This document shows, piece after piece, positions 10,001-21,598 of a stretch of 64,000 nucleotides of DNA (the first letter of the stretch is position 1; each line of letters opens with the position of its first letter). The position numbers were made by a program, and so were the translations under genes. Source of the stretch: Typhlomys cinereus (lineage: Eukaryota; Chordata; Mammalia; Rodentia; Platacanthomyidae); assembly GCA_023101885.1 (NCBI GenBank), contig JALPQD010000206.1, positions 3,692,954 through 3,756,953 of the forward strand. The letters run 5' to 3'. The notes under the pieces are model-generated. The model was not told the DNA's origin and searched no databases. It saw only the letters and a program-made list of their open reading frames with translations.

Positions 10001-12698
10001 GAACTTCAGAGACTCTATATCAACCACATAGAACTAGGCCAGACTAATCTCCCCCCATCCTGAACCTCAGGGACATTTGCGGAAGAGGGAGCAGTAAGAT
10101 TGTAAGAGCACAAGGGTGGGGGGAGCAATGATTTGCAAGATTCTCCACACTAGTTAGGGCCGAAGCAATCATAATGGGACTTTGCATGCCCTGTGCAATG
10201 TCCAACACATTATTGACCTCACAAAGTCTAGCATCAGCTAAAGGCACCAAGATCCTTGCAGGCAAGGGATTGACAGCCACAGTAGTGTTCCTATGCTCAA
10301 GGGGAACACGAGAAAGGGTTCAGGGAAATGCCACTGGGTCCTTGTATGTCATCGGAGAGGAGGACCCAGAGGAGAGTTAGGCATACACAATAAAGGACTC
10401 TCTGAGAATTGGGGGGGGAGGCACTGGGGGATGGGGAGGGATGGGGAGCAGGGGGTTCGGGGGGAGGAGGAGGGAGGGAGGGAACTGATCTACCTATTAA
10501 GTTTGTATGAGCGGAAATAATAAAAAATGTATTAAAAAAAAAAGATCATTCACGCAGACCAAGTAGGCTTCATCCCCAGCACGCAAGGTTGGTTCAACAT
10601 ACGCAAATCAATAAATGTAATTCATCATGTAAACCAGTCCAAAGTCCAAGACCACATGATACTCTCGATAGAAGCAGAAAAAGCTTTGACAAGATCCAAC
10701 AGTCTTTTATGATCAAAATGCTAGAGACAGTAGGAATGGAAGGAGAATTTATCAATATAATAAAAGCTGTATACAACAAGCCCACAGCAAGGATTATGCT
10801 CAATGGGGAACAATTGAAAGCATTCCCACTTCAATCAGGAACTAGAAAAGGCTGTCCACTCTCACCACTTCTATTCAATATTGTTCTTGAAGTCTTAGCT
10901 GAAGCCATAAGACAAGAAAGGGACATAAGAGGGATTCAAATCAGCAAGGAAGAAGTCAAACTATCCCTATTTGCAGATGACATGATCTTATACCTGAGGG
11001 ATCCCAAAAACTCCACCAGGAAGCTCCTGGAACTAATTGAGAAGTTCAGCAGGGTGGCAGGATACAAAATAAATGTGCAAAAATCAGAGGCCTTCCTATA
11101 TGCCCAGAATGAAAGAAGTGAAAAAGCCTTGAGAGAAACAATCACATTTACTATAGCCCCTAAAAAAATGAAATATCTTGGTATAAACCTAACTAAGGAG
11201 GTAAAAGACCTTTACAATGAAAACTTTAAAACCCTAAAGAAAGAAATAGCAGAAGACACCAGAAGGTGGAAAGATCTCCCTTTTTCCTGGATTGGCAGAA
11301 TCAACATCGTAAAAATGACCATCCTACCAAAGGCAATATACAGATTCAATGCTATACCAATCAAAATCCCAAAGCAATTCCACAAAGAAGTTGACCAAAC
11401 AATCTCAAAATTCATATGGAGGCACAAAAGACCCAGGATAGCAAAAACAATACTGAGTAACAAAAACACAGCTGGAGGTATTACCATACCAAACCTAAGT
11501 CTATACTACAAATCCATAGTTATAAAGACAGCCTGGTACTGGATCCAAAATAGACACACAGATCAATGGATAAGGATTGAAGATCCAGATATAAGCCCAC
11601 AAAGTTACAGCTATTTGGTCTTTGACAAAGGGGCCCAAAGAATCCAATGGAAAAAGAACAGCATCTTCAACAAATGGTGCTGGCAAAACTGGATCTCCAC
11701 ATGCAGAAGATTAAAGCTGGACCCGTACTTGTCACCATGTACAAGACTTAATTCCAAATGGATCAAGGATCTTAATATCAGGCCAGAGACTTTAAAAACC
11801 ATAGTTGAAAGGATAGGGAACTCCCTCGAGCTGATTGGGCTAGGCCAACACTTCCTAAACAGACATCCAATGGCACAGTCACTGCTACCAACTCTCAACA
11901 GTTGGGATCTTGTGAAATTAAAGAGCTTCTGTTCAGATAAAGAGATTGTAACGCGAGCTCAAAGGCAACCCACAGAATGGGAGAAAATCTTCACTAACCA
12001 CACATCTGATAGAACTCTGCTGTCCAGGGTGCACAAAGAACTTAGAAAACTAAACACCAAGGAAACCAATGGCCCAATTAAAAAATAGGCCCTGGAACTT
12101 AAAAGAAATTTTACCAGGGATGAAATTAAAATGTCTAACAAATATCTGAAAAAATGCTCCACTTCCTTAGCCATCAGGGAAATGCAAATCAAAACTTCCC
12201 TGAGATATCATCTCACTCCGTTCAGGATGGCAAAAATCCACAATACAAACAACAACAAATGTTGGAGAGGATGTGGAGAGAGGGAAACTCTCCTACATTG
12301 CTGGTGGGAATGCAAGCTCATACAGCCACTCTGGCGAGCCGTCTGGAGATTCTTAAAGAAATTAAAGATTGAAATGCCATATGACCCTGCTATCCCACTT
12401 TTGGGAATAACCCCCCCATACAGCAGAGGTTCACCTCGATAGCACAAGCACGACCATATTTATAGCAGCACTGTTTACAATAGCAAAGTCATGGAATCAA
12501 CCCAAATGTCCAATAGTTGATGAGTGGATAAGGAAACTGTGGTATATCTATACAATGGAGTACTACTCAGCCATCAAAAATGATGAATTACTGGAATTTG
12601 CCGGGAAATGGATGTCATTAGAAACAATTATATTAAGTAAAGTATCCCAGACCCAGAAAATTAAGCGCCGTATGTACTCCCTAATAGGTGGCTCCTAG
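7072..12698 (+). pseudogene. L1 ORF2 (endonuclease/reverse transcriptase), broken and split
   Basis: The N-terminal half (7072-8738) has apurinic-type endonuclease motifs: LNVNGI, QETH, GDFN and SDHH. After the nested insertion the frame resumes at 10554 with the reverse transcriptase, including the FADD catalytic motif near 10973, and a C-terminal Cys/His knuckle (CWRGCGE...HCWWEC). It ends in SLIGGS and a TAG at 12696-12698. Several frameshifts and stops interrupt it (for example near 7293, 7826, 8141 and 12088). ORF2p would normally nick genomic DNA and prime L1 cDNA; this copy cannot. Confidence 0.9.
8739..10540 (+). mobile_element. Nested 5'-truncated L1 inside ORF2 of the host L1
   Basis: Starts abruptly in the C-terminal part of ORF2 (AGCTTCTGTTCAG), continues through the Cys/His region to the ORF2 stop at 9511-9513, then a full 3'UTR and an A tail. 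It is flanked by the TSD AAAAAGATCATTC: 8726-8738 on the left, and merging with the A tail up to 10553 on the right. The target reads ATT/AAAAAG, a consensus L1 endonuclease site. Joining host sequence 8738 to 10554 restores colinearity with the two minus-strand L1s. Its own ORF2 fragment has frameshifts. Confidence 0.95.
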
Positions 12699-13789
12699 TA
12701 CCAAACCCATCCAGCCCACCTAGAGACAGTAATTGCAAGGATTATGAACAGGAGGGATGGGGTAGGAGGGCCACACCAGAAACAAGGAGAGAAGGGACCA
12801 TGTTACAGCAGGGAAAATAGGCCTCCATCAAGGACCCAAATAAGTAATGAGACATCTGATTAAGTTCACAGACTTTTGTTCCTGATCATTTACTACTGAG
12901 GGGGTATGATCTCACCAGAAGACTAGGGCATATAGTCTGGCATATAAAAAGTAACCATTTTGCAAATGGGTGATAGACCCCTCCCTCACTGTGGTTTCCC
13001 ACTTTTATTACATCTACCTTTGAATGTGCTTTTATCACAAGACTCTAGTTTAACAGCTTTTTGTCTCTGGCCAGGGGGTAACATACAATGCCCAGCAGGA
13101 TGGAGTGAAGGGCATTGCAGGAGCAGCAAAACTGCAAAAGAATATCAACAAACCACAATCCAGAACTTCAGAGACTCTATATCAACCACCTAGAACTAGG
13201 CCAGCTTAGTCTCTCCCCATCTTGAAGCTTAGGGAAATTTGCAGAAGAGGGGGCGGTAAGAGTGTAATAGCAAAAGGATGGGAGGAGCAATGATATGTAA
13301 GATACTCCATGCTAGTTAGGGCTGAAGCAATCATAATTGGACTTTGCATGGCCTGCGCATAGTCCAACACACTGTTGACCTCACAAAGTCTAGCATTTGC
13401 TAAAGGCACCAAGATCCTTGGAGGCAAAGGATTGGCAGCCACAGCAGTGTTCCTATACCTAAGGGGAACATGGGAAAGGGTTCAGGGAAAGGCCACTGGG
13501 TCCTTGTACGTCATCGGAGAGCAGGGCCCAGAGGAAAATCAGACATGCACAAGAAAGGACTCTCTGGGAATTGGGGCGGGAGGCACTGGGGTATAGGGAG
13601 GAAGGGGGGTGGGTAGGGGGAGCAGTGGGTACGGGGGAAGGAGGAGGGAGTGAGGGGACTGGTGTACCTAGTAAGTTTGTATGAGCTGAAATAATAAAAA
13701 TGTATTAATAATAAAAAAACTCTGAAAAATATCATTGAGGAAAGCATCTTGAATTTCCTTCCATTATCACTGACCTTCATTAGTTTCTC

Positions 13790-13925
13790 AGAGAGGCGAG
13801 GTGCATCTTGAGGTCTTTCCTTGATGAAATTTTATTCTGCCTCCAGCAAGGCTCCACCTTTCAAAGTTGCTATGACCTTCCCAAACACATGAGACTGTGG
13901 GAGACACATTTCAAACCATGACAGC
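13790..13925 (-). mobile_element. LTR fragment, MaLR-like
   Basis: On the minus strand this reads as the first part of a MaLR-type LTR (ATGGTTTGAAATGTG..., then 'GGTGGAGCC'). It is similar to the LTR at 14522-14860. No coding content. The family name rests on recalled resemblance, not a search. Confidence 0.5.
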
Positions 13926-14094
13926 CACACTGCTTGGTATGAACTTTCTCAGCTTTGCACTTTACTTTCTGGTACTAGATTATCTTAATTTCACACAACA
14001 ATACCTCACTTTTCTGGTACCAATGTCTCTCAACTTCAAAATACTTCACTCTTAATCTCACACAGCAACACCACACTCCTGGTACTAATTTCTG

Positions 14095-14300
14095 TTCTGG
14101 TTACTCTTCTCTCTTGCTGTAAGACATAACTTGAATTTAAGTAACTTAAGGGAGAATGGGAGATTTATTCAGCCTACCATTCCAGAGAGGAGATGCAATC
14201 CACTATGATGGAAAAGTCACGACTGACTGGTAAAAGCTGGAAGAAGTTTAAGACACTGTAAAAATCATGTAGCACAAGAGATAAGTAACTTCCAGCTGCA
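14095..14300 (-). mobile_element. LTR 3' portion, MaLR-like
   Basis: On the minus strand this carries a polyadenylation-like AATAAATCTCCC block and the 'AGCAAGAGAGAAGAGTAAC' LTR end. The same layout recurs at 14522-14600, indicating two related LTR copies in tandem debris. Confidence 0.5.
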
Positions 14301-14435
14301 AGACTCTTTTTTTTTTCCTGCATGTGTGTTTCTGTGTATGCCTGGAATGCATTATCTCCTCTTTGATTTGTTCTGAAGTTTCTCTGGCTCTGCCTTCCAG
14401 AGCCAAAAGAACTACTCACTGACATTTCTGTCTGA

Positions 14436-14520
14436 CATTTTTATGTGGGATCCAGGATCTGAATCCAGGACTTTCTGCTTTTGAGGCAGATGTTTGCATC
14501 TTGAGCCATATCTCCAGTCC
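14436..14520 (-). mobile_element. tRNA-type SINE fragment
   Basis: Ends in 'gaggcagatgtttgcatcttgagccatatctccagtcc', a diverged antisense version of the SINE head seen intact at 48661-48701. Only about 85 bp remain. Confidence 0.55.
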
Positions 14521-14521
14521 T

Positions 14522-14860
14522 CAATTATTCCTTTTGTTGCTGTGAGACAGCATTCAGTTACAATTTAAGGGAGATTTATTTCCCTCATGGTTCAAGAGGA
14601 CAGATGCAGTTCATTATGGTAGAAAAGATATGGTTGTATGGAAGAAGCTAGAGACAATTTAGGAAATGTTTATCATGGAAGCAACAGAAAGATACAAGCT
14701 ACAAGACCAGACTCCTAATGAAAACAAGGGCAGCACTAACCAACCTGTGATATGCCTTCCTCCAGAAAGACTCCATCTCCTAAAGTTGCCATAATCTTCC
14801 CAACACTAACTAAGGATGCAAACACATGATTCAGTGGGGATAAGTCATATTCAATCCATG
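14522..14860 (-). mobile_element. LTR, MaLR-like
   Basis: In minus orientation it begins CATGGATTGAATATGAC and ends with an AATAAATCTCCC polyadenylation block and GCTGTCTCACAGCAAC, the general layout of ERVL-MaLR LTRs. It sits 3' of the segment at 14861-15420, consistent with internal-LTR order. No intact retroviral gene is present. Confidence 0.55.
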
Positions 14861-15420
14861 ACTCTACCTCATGATGTAAACTGCTTAGTTCAACTTTAAA
14901 AGCTCCATATACTACATCAGTAATCTCAATGCAATCCAAAAACCTAAAGCTTAAAGTCTCTTGTAAATCTAAAGACAAGCTATGTAATTCTAAAATACAA
15001 TGGCACAGATTAAACATCCCCATTCCAAAAGGAAGGAATGAGGCATATCCAGGAAAAATCAGTGTGTAACAAGATCCAAAACCAGCAAAGCAAACTCCAA
15101 ATCCTGCAACTCTAGGTTCATCAAATGGATTTCCAGTTGAAATTGTCTCAGTTCCAAAAGGTTTTTGGTTCCACTCTTTCAACACAGCTGCCCACAGAAT
15201 ATATCGCTCTCTCAGGCTGACTCCTCTCATGGTATATAGTTTTTTTAATCCAGCTACCACACCTGACAATCTCATCCATGTGGTATTAATTTTAGATACA
15301 TTAAAGATGCAAAATCGTGACATGATTGAAAAAGAGGTCCATGAAGGGCAATTTATGCGGTGGAGCTGAAGTTTGCCACTGATGTGTGAAGATATTAGAG
15401 ATTGTAGAGCCAATGTGGAG
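14861..15420 (-). mobile_element. Possible MaLR internal region with a 225-codon open frame
   Basis: An open frame on the minus strand runs 15413-14736 and continues into the adjacent LTR. It encodes no domain I recognise. Because MaLR internal regions are non-coding or heavily decayed, this frame is probably a chance remnant. The alternative is an unrelated unknown repeat. I assign no function. Confidence 0.35.
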
Positions 15421-16240
15421 CATCTGTCAGGGAAAATTGTTCACAGTAGTACTTTCCAAAATTACTCACCCTACATCAGTCACTATGGATTTTTGATGGA
15501 CACAAACATAGTTCAAAGCATAGCAGCTTCTTTAATGGAAAAACTGAGAGTGTTTGTCAAATAATCTATTTCCTTTTGCCTTCAAGGTTTCCATTACAGT
15601 TTATGTGGTGGTGAAATTAACTTCATTTTTACTCTGTACTTATGCTAGTATCTTCATATTAATTAGCTTCTTATCTCTAGCATTTTCTTTCCAATATGGT
15701 GGTCACCAGTTTCAAGAAACAATTGTTTCATTTCATGTAATTAAAATCAAACAAAATCTCACTTTCTATAATTCTAGCATACCCTTCTTCAAGTGTTTTT
15801 TAGCTCCAATGCCTAATGGATATAAAATTGGTCAATCCATACTATAAAAGGAAAAATGTTAAAACATTAGCTGTTTGTTTTATATTTCCTCCTTACCTTT
15901 CCCCATGCACATTACTCGTTTTATTTCCATATCATGGAAATAAATGAGAAAGAAATAATAAATTCAGCCGTTTGAATAAGTAATCAAAAGAGAATTAGCA
16001 AAATATAGAATACAAGAAAATGAACAAAATGCTCAGAATTAATACACAACTTTCTGTTATGACCTTCATTAATGGTAGTGTCATTTAGGCAAGGTAAAAG
16101 TTGAAGGTAGGGTAAAATGTTGTCTGTATTTTATTTATTTTTATTAATAAAGAAGAAGGAGATAAAAAGAAGAAGAGAAGGAGGAGGAAGAACACATGCC
16201 ATCATTGGTTCAAGAGTCTTCAGAAAACAACTTTCTTCTT
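15421..16240. other. No gene recognised
   Basis: Contains a 97-codon open frame at 15554-15847 (plus) with hydrophobic residues but no recognised family or start context. A purine-rich stretch lies at about 16150-16195. Nothing else can be supported. Confidence 0.4.
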
Positions 16241-16261
16241 TAATATTTTATTTATTTATTT

Positions 16262-16323
<62 letters not shown>

Positions 16324-16415
16324 CATTTCTTTCTACCATTTGTGTTTACAAAGATCCAACTCAGGTCACCAGATTGTGGAGGCAACTATTTCATCAGCCA
16401 CATTTAGGTAGTCTT
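16241..16415 (-). mobile_element. B2-like SINE with an expanded GA tract
   Basis: Shares with 28935-29130 a layout of TTTATTTATTTGAGAGAGAG followed by '...TCCAACTCAGGTCACCAGATTGTG', the antisense of a B2-type tRNA-derived SINE head. At 16262-16320 the GA repeat is nearly perfect for about 29 units, a likely variable microsatellite. Confidence 0.65.
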
Positions 16416-17689
16416 AATCTCCAAATAATATCCAAATGGTTTTCATGTTTGTTTCTTGACAAAATGGTCGCTTGCACAATATCATATTATTCAACTTCAA
16501 AATGCACATTCCTCTTCAGCAATTCCTAAGATCTTCCCTAAAGTGCATTATGTTCAGGTGTAATGCAGATGATCACTACCAAAAATTGAGATAATTTCTT
16601 ACATCTTAGATGACAACAGAACAAGACTAGAATTTAACTGTAATAACAACTTCAGACAAATGCACAAACATTCGTGAATTAGAATCTTTTGGATGATGGT
16701 AAGCTATTGGTGATATCATGGAAAAATTCAAACACATCCTGGAATAAATGTCAAACAAATAAAAACAGCATAATATACAGCAGTCTGCAGGATGTGGCAG
16801 GATAAATTATTGGGGAAAGCTTAGAGCTGTAAGCATCAATATCAAAATATGGAAAAATATTAAATAACCCGAAGATAAATCTCATGGCATTCCAAAGAAA
16901 AACTACAGTACCATAAAAAGATAAATAATGCATACTAAATCTATAGATGAACTAGAGTCTAAAATACTACTACAAATACCAAGGCGGAATACTTCCATTC
17001 TAAAACAATTTTTGAGCAGAGTTTAATCAGGAGTAGAATGATAGCCTATAACGCATAAAACATGGTAAAGAAAAAAAAGAAAAGAATAATATTGAGCAAA
17101 TTATGTTAAGCTACACAAAATAAAGTAAGACGAATCATGCATCAGTAAAAATATGGGTTGAAATAGAGTTCAGAGGATTATTTGGGATTATTTTAAAAAT
17201 TATAAGCCATTTGATTGAGACATCTAGGGCAAATGGAAATGTTTTTAAAGATATATGACCCACTAAAGTTATTAAGGAGAATATGCAATTGTCAAAATAT
17301 TAATAATATCTAATAAATTGATATTGTCACAGCAGAGGATTTACATAAAGAAATGTCTGGATAGGAAGAATTCAGTACTGATAGTCTCAGATGTTAAAAA
17401 TTAATTTATGGTTCTTTATACTTCATGGTACACCATAAAAGAGATTAAAAAATCCTTTCAAACTCATCTAAAATGTCGGTATTGCTCCCATTTCAAAACT
17501 GAAAAAATATCCAAGGAACAATAACCTTTATGAATACAGCAACAAAAATAGCCATGAGACCAAAATGTATCCTCTTTCAATAGAAGTTGTGTATGGTAAA
17601 GAACTTAATAAGCCAAATTGCAGAGAGTAAATCACTGTGGAGTGCTTTTCTCTATATAAACCTCAAAATGAGCCCCTTTCACATGGCTC
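16416..17689. other. No gene recognised
   Basis: AT-rich intergenic DNA without recognisable coding, RNA or repeat features. Confidence 0.5.
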
Positions 17690-17740
17690 AGGGAGCCTTG
17701 CAGAAGAGGGATCAGTAAGAATTTAAGAGCCAAGAAAGGG
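17690..17740 (+). mobile_element. Tiny L1 3'UTR relic
   Basis: The text 'cagggagccttgcagaagagg' followed by 'atcagtaagaatttaagag' is a diverged match to the L1 3'UTR blocks near 10070-10110 and 13225-13265. Too short to place in a larger element. Confidence 0.4.
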
Positions 17741-18374
17741 GGGTTGTAATGCCAGGTAGTATCCTGTTGTCATTACAGGGCTGCTGTACCCCAAAAATAC
17801 ACTAAACAGATGGATGCCTACTTCCACAAGACCTATACAGCAGCTGGCCTATTAACATTTCACCATAGATGAGGGGTGATCTCAAGAAATACTATACCAC
17901 CACGTGAAACTAATGAAGGTTAATTCCAGATAGGAGAAGCAGAGTTCTTTAGTTAACAACTTACCCACTGGATGCATCATTGGTGCACCAGAAAACATTC
18001 AATCAACCTTGCAAACATCCCACATGAAACACAGTGGGTCACACATGCAAAATGTTGAGAAAGTCAGAGGGAGACTGGCTAGAGATGAGGTGAGTGTGGG
18101 AATGGGCCTTAAAAGGGGAAAGCACATAGAAATATTGTATCTATGTATGAAAATATCAAAGAGTAAAAAAGGAAAAATCCTTGAAATATATTATTTTCCA
18201 TATTGTACTTGTTACTTTACTATGACTCTCATGTGTTGCATTAGTTAAAACTCTGCGTTAATATAGTTGGGATGGCATTTTGTCATAGGGCGCTGAGATA
18301 CTTTTCCAGCTCTACTCCATAGTGTGATCACCTGTTTTGATTTGTGGTTTGGACACTGTCTGAGTCTCATAATT
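17741..18374. other. No gene recognised
   Basis: Intergenic DNA. A short open frame at 18009-18248 has no recognisable family. Confidence 0.45.
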
Positions 18375-18690
18375 GTGTTGCTATAATGGATAACTGATCA
18401 AAACCATTTAGAGGAAAAGAGGTTTAATTCATTCATGCTCAGGAATTCCGTAGGCTATAGACCTATGTACCAACATCAGGAACCAAAAGAGCTGGGCAAA
18501 TGCACAGGAAGATCTGAAAGAGGGCATGCATGTCTTTCTAGCTTGTCAGTCTGCTGAAGTCCAGCCAGATCTCTCACCATTATACCCACCTTCCTACAGA
18601 ATGGTCCCACTCACACATAATGGGCTGGATCTTCTCACATCAATTATACTAGTCTCATATAGACTTGCTCAGAGGTTTGCCATAGCTGAA
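18375..18690 (-). mobile_element. MaLR-like LTR, antisense
   Basis: Contains the antisense LTR layout: 'GTTGCTATAATGGATAACTG', an 'agaggtttaattca' block, then 'CTTCTCACATCAATTATACTAG'. The same layout appears at 34500-34870 and 40985-41280. The family assignment is by general resemblance. Confidence 0.5.
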
Positions 18691-18746
18691 TAATTCTTTC
18701 TAAGTGTATTTGAAGTAGAGGCTCATCTGTCAACTGTGAAATTGAC

Positions 18747-18957
18747 TCAAGAAACAAATTGGCATGGGCATAGAATAAACTTTTCTGATTTTGTTTTCTC
18801 CCACTGGAATTCACGCAGAAATAGGAACACTCTAGTGTTTCAGTCACATGTGGTACAGGCAGCAATGTATGCTCACTTCTATTATGCAATGGGCATTATG
18901 ATTGTGAGTTTTAGCTAGTCTCATTAAAGATTAGAAGTTTTGAAAGTTAATCTTAGA
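18747..18957 (+). repeat. Inverted repeat arm A
   Basis: About 211 bp that reappear in reverse complement at 27829-28039 with roughly 90% identity by eye. On the minus strand each copy contains an open frame starting MHNRSEHTLLPVPH and diverging after FLE. I do not recognise the peptide. It may be a segmental inverted duplication or two copies of an unidentified interspersed repeat in opposite orientation. Confidence 0.8.
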
Positions 18958-19039
18958 GAGGTTAGAGCAGATCCTTAGGTGAACAGTAGCTGGGGAAGTT
19001 GCAGTGTGTTATTCAGATGAATGCTTGTATTTATTTTTT

Positions 19040-19330
19040 CATTAATTAATTCATTCATTTATTAATTTATTGTTCTAGTTTTACAAGCATATTATGTACT
19101 TATCTCTGCTTCCTTCCTTCCATCCTCCCTCCCATTCCCCTTTCTTTCCTTCATCAGTCCAGGTCACTTCGCTTTACCCTCCTTCCTGTCTGCTTCTATG
19201 GCCCTAGGGTTTCTTCTGCCTTGTCTACTCTGGTGGTGATTCAGGCCTCTGTGGCATATATAAAATTGCCCCTTCGGGCCTCCCCCACTGATAGGGGGAT
19301 TTTTACCAAAATCCCATTTATATACAGGAA
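19040..19330 (-). mobile_element. Old LINE-like 3' end relic
   Basis: The order is an AT-rich tail, 'TTTTACAAGCATATTATG', a long pyrimidine-rich CTTCCTTCC/CCCTCC tract, then 'TTCAGGCCTCTGTGGCATAT' and 'CCACTGATAGGGGG'. It parallels 46000-46280 and 34880-35200, suggesting one older L1 3'UTR subfamily in antisense. No coding remains. Confidence 0.5.
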
Positions 19331-19614
19331 TACATTCAACAGATATCTCATACAACAGTGAGAATATAATCAGTTATGATATATTCCTAAAAATAGCTCA
19401 GTGATGTACTCCCAAAATGGGGTTAATAATAGTATAATGCAAATATTAATTTTTCATCTTTGTCCAGTGAGATACTTTCAGGCATCATATATATTCAATG
19501 AGTATGTATAGTTGTATCTGTCAAAGTCTATCATTAGCTCATTTGATTTAGAGAAAGCCACAAGAGGAAGAGGATTACTTTCCTAAGTGACATTGTACAT
19601 GTGATTTCTCAAAT

Positions 19615-19797
19615 CTAGAAATACTGCTAAAAGGGGGAAATGCCATAGGATATTTTTACCTAGCATTAGTAATTGTGGAAATTAATGTTTCCTTTAGTGC
19701 ACATTCTGGAAATATTGCTACAGGGAGAAATTCTATAGGAATTTTTTCCCTAGGATTATTTATTATGGAAATTAACATTTCCTTTCAGGAACATACT
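19615..19797. repeat. 91-bp tandem duplication
   Basis: Two adjacent diverged copies with a period of about 91 bp: 19615-19705 and 19706-19797, both running from CTxGAAATAxTGCTA through 'ATGGAAATTAA-ATTTCCTTT'. No coding content. Confidence 0.75.
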
Positions 19798-20559
19798 AGG
19801 ACTTTTAAACGAAACCTAAATAAAAGTTTTTCCTTGGAGAAAAGTAATTCAATCTCCACTTGCTATGTAAAGAAAAGTTGATCAAAGATTTTACATACTG
19901 CTTGCTTCTCATGCCCCAAGGGGTCTGAGCTCTTTGGAGAGTGTGAAGACGATAGAACAATTTACTTAATGAGGATTTCTGAGAATTCAAGCCCAGGGAT
20001 AGATAAAAATTTATTAATAAGTCCAGTGCTGCTCATCTCTGTATCTCTGATACCTGTGTCTTATGAAAACTCATATAGTTCTTCTTGGAACAGATCATTG
20101 AAAGCAATAGTGACCTTTAGTGATCAAAACTGGAGAGAGCTGATGTGTTCAGTGTCCTGCTTAGGACTGGTGGGGTAAGTAGGAAATGAAGAAAAAAACA
20201 AATGCACTGGGTTTTAGATTTATTAGTAAAAATGAAAAGTAGTCTATTTCATCTAGGAAATATAACAGGATTTGTATAATTCTCTGACTAGACTATTGAT
20301 AAGACAAAGTAGTCAGGATCACAGACTAATAATAGATGAGCATCAATTAGCAATATTAGAGGGATCTAAAAGGATTCTAGAAATTTCTATTATGTGCCTC
20401 ATATGATACATCCCTCCTCTCCTTCATTCTTCTTTTTCCCTCTAACTAGCCGTTTAAGTCCCTCTACCTTTAATCATTGTCTGATAAGGTGACACAAATG
20501 TTCTCTTGGCTTTAAAGCCTTCTTTCCTTGTGTTCTCAGATAAGCACACCATCTTTTTT
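19798..20559. other. No gene recognised
   Basis: Intergenic DNA up to the left TSD of the minus-strand L1 (20560-20574). No features recognised. Confidence 0.5.
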
Positions 20560-21598
20560 CTTTCTCTCTTCTTTTTTTTAACATTTTTTATTATTATTTC
20601 CGCTCATACAAACTTAATAGGTAGACCAGTTCCCTCCCCCCTCCTCCCCCCGAACCCCCTGCTCCCCCTCCCTCCCTCCCCATCTCCCAGTGCCTCCCCC
20701 CCAATTCCCAGAGAGTCCTTTATTGTGTATGCCTAACTCTCCTCTTGGTCCTCCTTTCCGATGACATAAAAGGACCCAGTGGCATTTCCCTGAACCCTTT
20801 CTCGTGTTCCCCTTAAGCATAGGAACACTTCTGTGGCCATCAATCCCTTGACTCCAAGGATCTTGGTGCCTTTAGCCGATGTTAGACTTTGTGAGGTCAA
20901 TAGTGTGACGGACATGGCAGAGGGCATGCAAAGTCCTATTATGATTGCTTCAGCCCTATCTAGTGTGGAGACTCTTCAAATCATTGCTCCCCCCATCCTT
21001 TTGCTCTTACAATCTTACCGCCCCCTCTTCCGCAGATGTCCCTGAGTTTCAGGATGGGGGGAGATTAGGCAGACTTAGTTCTATGTGGATGATACAGAGT
21101 CTCTGAAGTTCTGGATTGTGGTTTGTTCATTTTCTTTTGCACTTTTGCTGCTCCTGCAATGCCCTTCACTCCATCCTGATGGGCACTGTATGTCACCCCC
21201 TGGTCAGAGACAAAAAACTGTTAAACTGGAGTCTTGTTATAATAGCACATTCAAGCGTAGATGTAATAAAAGCAGGAAACCTGGGTGAGGGAGGGATCAG
21301 TCACCCATTTGCAAAATGATCTCTTTTCATCCGCCAGACTATATGCCCTCCCCTTCTGGGGAGATCATACCCCCTCATTTGTACATGATCAGGAACGAAC
21401 GTCTGTGAACTTAACCAGATGTCACATTACTTACTTGCATTCCTTGGAGGACTATTTTCTCTGCTGTAACATGGTCCCCTCTCTCCTTGTGTCTGGTGTG
21501 GCCCTGCAACCCCATCCCTCCTGTTCACAATCCTTGCAATTACCGTATTACATAGGTTTACCCTTCAGTGTCTCAATGTGGGCTGGGTGAGTTTGGTA

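Larger units (their letters stand above)
5665..13712 (+). mobile_element. Full-length L1 (plus), carrying a nested L1
   Basis: A complete but decayed LINE-1: GC-rich 5'UTR (5665-5955), ORF1 (5956-7052), ORF2 (7072-8738, resuming at 10554-12698), 3'UTR and A-rich tail. A 16-bp TSD with one mismatch, AAAAAAWCTCTGAAAA, flanks it at 5649-5664 and 13713-13728, at a TT/AAAA site preferred by the L1 endonuclease. This shows the 5' end is the true element start. A second, truncated L1 (8739-10540) splits ORF2. Without it the element is about 6.2 kb. Both ORFs contain frameshifts and stops, so it is not autonomous. Confidence 0.93.

Noticed and set aside
14736..15413. 225-codon frame as a real gene
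   Set aside because: It crosses from repeat-like internal sequence into an LTR, has no recognised domain and no supporting signals.
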